The position numbers were made by a program, and so were the translations under genes. A stretch of DNA of 64,000 nucleotides, taken from the NCBI RefSeq assembly GCF_021389955.1, contig NZ_CP089980.1:2785001-2849000 (forward strand), in the 5' to 3' direction. Positions 59,545-64,000 of this stretch are shown here, piece after piece. Within the stretch, counting starts at the first letter, position 1. The number at the start of each line of letters is the position of its first letter. The notes below the pieces were generated by a model. It did no database searches and was not told the DNA's origin. It saw nothing but the letters and a program-made list of their open reading frames with translations. Source of the stretch: Fulvivirga maritima (lineage in GTDB: Bacteria > Bacteroidota > Bacteroidia > Cytophagales > Cyclobacteriaceae).

Positions 59545-61986
59545 TTAGTAGTATATCACATTGCATTCAGGATTGCTTTCTTTAAAATCCTCAACGCGTC
59601 CGTCTGATGTTCGGGTATTATAACATTTAAGCACTTTCAGGTTCAGATGAGCCACTTCATCCAGCTTTTTGATATTGGTATTAGAGCAGTCTAATACTTT
59701 CAAATTTGCCAGGTTATCTAGTTCTCGTAGCCTTTTTATCTGTGTGCCTGCGCAGTTAATTTCTTCCAAGCTGTAAAGGTCGCTTAATGGTTTTAAATCA
59801 TCAACAGGAGTGTTAGAAATATCAAGATACTTTAAGTTGGAAAGCTCACTCAGCGGTTTTAAATCAGATACAGGGCTTTTGCTGGCTTGCAGTTTTTCTA
59901 GTCCTTTAAACTTAGTTAAAGTACTTAGGTCTGATATTCCTGTGCCTGAAAACTTCACTTCTTTTAGTCTTACAAAATTTTCAAGTGGTTGAAGGCTCAT
60001 TACATTGGCTTCTGAAAAAACAATGCTGGTGAGTTCAATAAGCTTATGCAGCTGATATTTGGTAGGCTCACTGCTCAGCGATGTCTGTATAGAGAAAATG
60101 TTTCTCCAGTCAGAAGACAGGTCTCCCCACCAGGCGGTTAAATATTCTGATTTAAAAATGATAAGCGCATCAGGGTGCTGCTTTAAGAAAGTGTCTACGT
60201 GCTGCTCTTTAATCATGGTAAAATCAGCTTCTATGAGTCTGAGTCTGTTAAGCTGCATTAGCGTATCTAAAGAAGCTAAGCCTGTTCTGTTAGCTTTTAA
60301 CACCTCTAATTGCTGAAACTGAGCCAAGGTGCCAAAATCTTCTACTTTAGTATCGCTGATATCTAAGTAGTTAAGATTTCTAAAGCCTGAAATAGGAGAT
60401 AGATCAGCGATGGCCGTATTAGAAGCAATCAGTTTTTTCAACTTTCTTAGCTTGCTAAGGGGTTCCAGATTTTCTATGTAAAGATTGTTATCAAAATTAA
60501 TTGAATCAAGTGCTGTGATTTTAGCCAGCTCCTCTTTAGATGGGGTTTTTCCGGCTATGGGCACAAATTTCTTAATAATATCTTGCCAGGCTATACTTAG
60601 TTGGCTCCACCAGTTTTTAAGGTCATCAGACTCAAATATTACTAGCATGCCTGTGTTTGAAGTCATAAATTCATTGGCATCATCTTTAGAAATGTTAGTG
60701 CTGTCACAGTATACTTTTTCTAAAGTACTGATAGAGCTGAGAGGGCTCAAATCATCAATAGTAGTATAATTGATAGATAATATTTTTAGCTGAGCCATGC
60801 TTTTTAATGGCGCTAAAGAATATATAGGAGTACTATCTGCTTTCAATATTTCCAGCTGAGAAAGACTACTGAGCGGCCCTAGGTTATCTATTTGTGTGCC
60901 TGTAATATTCAGCTCTTTTAAGGCTGTGATATTGCCAATAGGTATCAGGCTATAAAGATTAGTTTTAGATAAATTCAGCGTATTTAGCTGCTTAGCACCT
61001 GAAAGTGCTGTAAAGTCCTGAACCTGAGTGTCGGTTAAGTTTACGGTTTGTAGCTTAGATAAACGAGATAGTACGCTGATATCATTAAGCGGCGTATGCT
61101 GTGCCTGTAAATATTTTAATGAACTGGCATATTTAAGCGCTTCTAAGGAGGTTATTTTTGTGTGTGATACATTCAATTCCTCCAGGTTAGTGAGGTTTCT
61201 GATGGGTTTAAGATCCTCAATATTGGAGTTAGAGATGTCTAGTATTTTTAAGTTACTAAGCACAGAAAGTGGCTCTATGTTAGTAATATAATTGTTTCCG
61301 GAAATGTCTAGTTCGTCTAATTCAGTGATGTGTTTTATGTCACTGTCTGTAGCTGTCTGCGTTACCCCTGCTTTTCTTTTAAAAATGGCTTTCCATTCAT
61401 AAGATAGGGCATTCCACCATTTGGCTAAGGCTTCTTTTTGGTTGAGAGGATTAGTGTAAAGACTTACTATTTTTAGGTCTTGCGCTTCCTGATCAAGATT
61501 TACTTCTATAAAGCGCTTTTTGGTATTGTTTACAGAGTCACCTTCCAGAGATACGCCGCTTAGGTTTCTGGTCATGCTTACTTTAAAGAAAAGCTCTCCA
61601 TTATCATTTACATAATGGCTGATATCTTCAATATTAAAATCGAATTTCACTTCTTTAAAGAAGAAATCAATGTCTTTTAAATAGGCCTGTACATCTTTAT
61701 TAGTAATCACGTCTCTGGCTTCATCGAGATCATCTTCTACCTGCACTTCGGCATCTCTGAATATTTTGGTATAACTCTGATTAATAATGACATCCTTATC
61801 CCTGGCGGAGGTAGATTTATCGCCCAGAGTATTGAGTACATATTCAAGGAAATTAACTATCTCCTTTACTTTTTCTTCATACTGGTCCATTTGCTCATCT
61901 TCAATTTGTTGTTGAGAGAAGCTTACATGGCTAAGTCCTGATAGGAAAAGTATCAGGATAAGGTAGGTCAATTTATTTATTTTCAT
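59545..61986 (-). CDS. secreted leucine-rich-repeat protein with three WW-LS-W linker modules
   Basis: An 813-residue protein with a signal peptide (LILILFLSGLSHVSFS). A helical N-terminal domain (about 30-190) is followed by internalin-like 22-residue LRRs in blocks (LDISNSNIEDLKPIRNLTNL type). Three related modules begin or interrupt the blocks: AKWWNALSYEWKAIF, KNWWSQLSIAWQDII and TAWWGDLSSDWRNIF. It overlaps the upstream gene by 14 bp and is 3 bp from PBP1A, so it belongs to an envelope operon. It probably binds proteins or cell-wall partners in the periplasm. Confidence 0.87.
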   Translation of the reverse strand: MKINKLTYLILILFLSGLSHVSFSQQQIEDEQMDQYEEKVKEIVNFLEYVLNTLGDKSTSARDKDVIINQSYTKIFRDAEVQVEDDLDEARDVITNKDVQAYLKDIDFFFKEVKFDFNIEDISHYVNDNGELFFKVSMTRNLSGVSLEGDSVNNTKKRFIEVNLDQEAQDLKIVSLYTNPLNQKEALAKWWNALSYEWKAIFKRKAGVTQTATDSDIKHITELDELDISGNNYITNIEPLSVLSNLKILDISNSNIEDLKPIRNLTNLEELNVSHTKITSLEALKYASSLKYLQAQHTPLNDISVLSRLSKLQTVNLTDTQVQDFTALSGAKQLNTLNLSKTNLYSLIPIGNITALKELNITGTQIDNLGPLSSLSQLEILKADSTPIYSLAPLKSMAQLKILSINYTTIDDLSPLSSISTLEKVYCDSTNISKDDANEFMTSNTGMLVIFESDDLKNWWSQLSIAWQDIIKKFVPIAGKTPSKEELAKITALDSINFDNNLYIENLEPLSKLRKLKKLIASNTAIADLSPISGFRNLNYLDISDTKVEDFGTLAQFQQLEVLKANRTGLASLDTLMQLNRLRLIEADFTMIKEQHVDTFLKQHPDALIIFKSEYLTAWWGDLSSDWRNIFSIQTSLSSEPTKYQLHKLIELTSIVFSEANVMSLQPLENFVRLKEVKFSGTGISDLSTLTKFKGLEKLQASKSPVSDLKPLSELSNLKYLDISNTPVDDLKPLSDLYSLEEINCAGTQIKRLRELDNLANLKVLDCSNTNIKKLDEVAHLNLKVLKCYNTRTSDGRVEDFKESNPECNVIYY

Positions 61987-62812
61987 AATAGATATATTTT
62001 TCCAATAGGTCTTTATCCTTATCAGCTACTTTTACCAGGTTAGACATTAGCCAGCCTGTGTTGTAGCCCGGTCTGTTAAACTCAGAGAGCTCAAAGTACC
62101 AGCCGCTTAATTGGAAAAAATGAAATTTTACATTTTGAATAGTTTTGAACTTAAGATCACCCTTTTTTATTTCATATAAAAACAAAGTGAGGTAATCAGG
62201 CTTATAATCATTAGCCGTAAATTGGCTAACGCTTTGCTGATTTTCATTAAGTGCTTTTCTTAGGTTCATGAAATCTAATTCATGACTTAAAGGATGTAGG
62301 AATTTATCATGGTTAGAAGTGTCCTTTTTCAGGTATTCTTTAAACACATCTGAGTACACTCTAAATATTCCCCATTTATATCCTTTATTCTCTCTCTCTA
62401 GCTTCATAAAGAGCACAATAGGTATATCCTTGCCTTCGTAGCTGAAGGTGGTATGTACTTCAGAGAACCATTTGTCTCCATGAAAATCCAGTATTTTAGG
62501 AGCTTCTTTTGAGGTTACATCTTTTATGAATTCCTCTTTCAGCCCACTTTCTATGCCTCTGTTCTGCGAATCAAAAAGTATACTGATGTATTTCTGACGC
62601 AGCTTAGCATCCTGGTATTGACGATCTTTTGGGTAATACCTATCGCCCTTTTCGTCTTCCTCTCCATTAAATCTTCTGAAGAACTGGTTTACCTGCTTGG
62701 TTTCAGCGTAGAGTTTACTTTCATCATCCATATCACTCACAATTTGCGCTTGTGAGTGTATGGATGAGAATAATATGATAATATATAATGAACTTCTTAA
62801 GAACGACTTCAT
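61973..62812 (-). CDS. secreted protein of unknown function
   Basis: A 279-residue protein with a signal peptide (LYIIILFSSIHSQA). The rest is soluble, acidic and basic mixed (RRFNGEEDEKGDRYYPKD), with a C-terminal aromatic segment (FHFFQLSGWYFELSEFNRPG). No family recognised. It overlaps the upstream gene by 4 bp (ATGA) and the LRR gene by 14 bp. Tight coupling suggests the encoded proteins form one periplasmic complex. Confidence 0.75.
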   Translation of the reverse strand: MKSFLRSSLYIIILFSSIHSQAQIVSDMDDESKLYAETKQVNQFFRRFNGEEDEKGDRYYPKDRQYQDAKLRQKYISILFDSQNRGIESGLKEEFIKDVTSKEAPKILDFHGDKWFSEVHTTFSYEGKDIPIVLFMKLERENKGYKWGIFRVYSDVFKEYLKKDTSNHDKFLHPLSHELDFMNLRKALNENQQSVSQFTANDYKPDYLTLFLYEIKKGDLKFKTIQNVKFHFFQLSGWYFELSEFNRPGYNTGWLMSNLVKVADKDKDLLEKYIYYENK

Positions 62813-63384
62813 GCGGTAGTTTCTGTAACTCTGATATCTCCTAACATTACGTCCCAGAATTCAATGGTACGTCCGGAAATTTGAGTTTGCTTTCTTTCTA
62901 CGTAAATGGTGATGTCCTTTTTAGTGGTGTCTTTGTATTCCATGCCATCGTCAGAAGTACCTTCAAATCTTTGGTATACAGTAACTACACCTACATAACG
63001 GCCGTCAGGCTGACGCTCCAGGTCACTAATGTAGTGTATGTCATACCATTTAATTTTTACTCTGTCATAGTTAAGGGCCATAAGTCTTTCAAAGTACTTT
63101 CTGATTTTATAATAGTTGATATCATTAGTGCTTAATGATGATACACCTATTTCACTATCTGTAGCAAATAGCTCTTCAGCGCGGTCCATTACACGGTTAG
63201 CCTCAGAAAAAGGTGTTTCTTTATTTCCTATTATGCTTATGTATTTACTTAAGTCTCTCACTTTCTCTAATGCCAGCGAGTCTATAGCCTGTTTTCTCTC
63301 TGGGCTAATGTCGTCGCTTTGGGCATATACATTGCCAATAGCTAAAAAGAATAGTGAAGCGATTATAATCTTATATTTATTCAT
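62809..63384 (-). CDS. secreted protein of unknown function
   Basis: A 191-residue protein from ATG 63384, selected because MNKYKIIIASLFFLAIGNVY is a good signal peptide; ten upstream codons are open. The mature part has a beta-rich half (DGRYVGVVTVYQRFEGTS, KDITIYVERKQTQISG) with the look of an NTF2-like or lipocalin-like fold. Family not recognised. Second gene of the operon leading to PBP1A, 30 bp after the lipoprotein gene. Confidence 0.75.
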   Translation of the reverse strand: MNKYKIIIASLFFLAIGNVYAQSDDISPERKQAIDSLALEKVRDLSKYISIIGNKETPFSEANRVMDRAEELFATDSEIGVSSLSTNDINYYKIRKYFERLMALNYDRVKIKWYDIHYISDLERQPDGRYVGVVTVYQRFEGTSDDGMEYKDTTKKDITIYVERKQTQISGRTIEFWDVMLGDIRVTETTA

Positions 63385-63414
63385 AGTGTCTAATTTTAAG
63401 CTGTGTATCTTCAA

Positions 63415-63966
63415 TTATTTTGAAAGTTCTACTTCTTTTATTTTTCCGGAAGCGTCAAACTGAAGATCACTAATTCGGTTGACATTCTTTTTCTGATCTT
63501 TCAGATAGTTCAGGTATTCTTTAATAGTGGTAGGCCTGTCATAGTCCTTCTGACTGCCAGACTGGCTTATAACGATCAAAACAGGTGCATCAGGAGACGA
63601 GAACATGGTTAAGGCCTCATTAATGCTGCTGTTAGCAGATGATGTAGTAGGCGCATTAGCTATTGCCTGAAAATAGTCAGCTAATTTGTTTTCTGGCTTG
63701 TTGGCAGCTGCTGCAGCGGCCTCAGCTTCAGCTCTGGCTTTTTCTCTGGCTAATCTTTCTTCTTCTGCTCTTCTTCTTTCTGCTTCCAGCTCTCTTTGTC
63801 TGGCTTCCTGTTCCATCTTTGCTTTTTCAGCATCAGCATCAGATATATCCCCGGCTTGTTTTTTACTCTTACACCCTGCACTAAATATTATTAATAAGGC
63901 TACCATGGCCATTAATAAATAGTGTGAGAGTGCAGTGGGTTTACTCTGAGATTTTGATTGTATCAT
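63415..63966 (-). CDS. lipoprotein with charged coiled-coil and C-terminal domain
   Basis: A 183-residue protein. Lipoprotein signal with lipobox (LLIIFSAGCKS) after a basic n-region. A highly charged coiled coil follows at about 45-95 (MEQEARQRELEAERRRAEEE, alanine-rich end). A globular C-terminus (APVLIVISQSGSQKDYDRP) may be a thioredoxin- or nucleoside-like strand/loop. First gene of the five-gene operon ending in PBP1A; the promoter is probably just outside or at the right edge of the window. Confidence 0.82.
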   Translation of the reverse strand: MIQSKSQSKPTALSHYLLMAMVALLIIFSAGCKSKKQAGDISDADAEKAKMEQEARQRELEAERRRAEEERLAREKARAEAEAAAAAANKPENKLADYFQAIANAPTTSSANSSINEALTMFSSPDAPVLIVISQSGSQKDYDRPTTIKEYLNYLKDQKKNVNRISDLQFDASGKIKEVELSK

Positions 63967-64000
63967 AGGTTAATTCTTTAAGATTTTTATGATTTGATTT

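Overview
The window looks like chromosome of a Bacteroidota bacterium, most likely order Cytophagales. Support: a SusC/RagA-type outer-membrane receptor, a type IX secretion locus (type B sorting domain protein plus PorP/SprF), HxlR, AraC and LacI regulators of Bacteroidota type, YfiR, S8 peptidase, low GC, and few Shine-Dalgarno sites. No rRNA or CRISPR was seen. There are two complete tRNA-Leu genes and one tRNA-Tyr fragment.

Layout. 1-1.3 kb: start of a SusC gene behind a small secreted protein. 1.8-8.7 kb: a defence-like island. It holds a minus-strand operon (XRE regulator, TPR protein with an HELIH zinc-peptidase motif, MazG-like pyrophosphohydrolase, PD-(D/E)XK nuclease fused to a DUF2075 helicase), a group II intron remnant and a solitary DprA-like gene. 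9-14.6 kb: ordinary small genes (HxlR, SDR, SnoaL-like, SRAP, TPR lipoprotein, XRE). 14.8-18 kb: an RteC-like gene, a small winged-helix-like gene and a XerD-type tyrosine recombinase. 18.08-23.4 kb: directly behind the recombinase, three integron-like gene cassettes (a membrane protein, an OLD-family nuclease, and an old-yellow-enzyme/AraC pair). Each cassette begins with a GTTRGC core whose reverse complement recurs just after its last gene. 23.6-26.6 kb: an IS21-type element with an IS91-type transposase tail on one side and a second group II intron remnant on the other. 26.8-28.2 kb: a secreted alpha/beta hydrolase.

28.4-36.8 kb: an accessory block starting at a tRNA-Tyr 3' half. Unrelated small genes are separated by long conserved hairpin-bearing repeats. 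In four cassettes a start-less reading-frame tail ends within 2 bp of, or overlapping, the start of a complete downstream gene, the arrangement expected of displaced toxin tips with immunity genes. 36.8-37.5 kb: a tandem array of a MITE-like element.

37.8-64 kb: mostly core genome. It contains an SDR, a sulfotransferase, an FKBP lipoprotein, a TraB/GumN protein, a macro-domain/KTSC operon, an S8 peptidase, ergothioneine-type egtB/egtD, two tRNA-Leu genes, a LacI regulator, a five-gene type IX secretion/YfiR locus, and a five-gene minus-strand operon running from a lipoprotein through an LRR protein to penicillin-binding protein 1A.

Four conserved genes (SRAP, FKBP, EgtB, PBP1A) carry single-base indels, four of the five at homopolymers. 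Either the sequence has residual indel errors or several genes are decaying. They are annotated as full-span genes with the break position stated.
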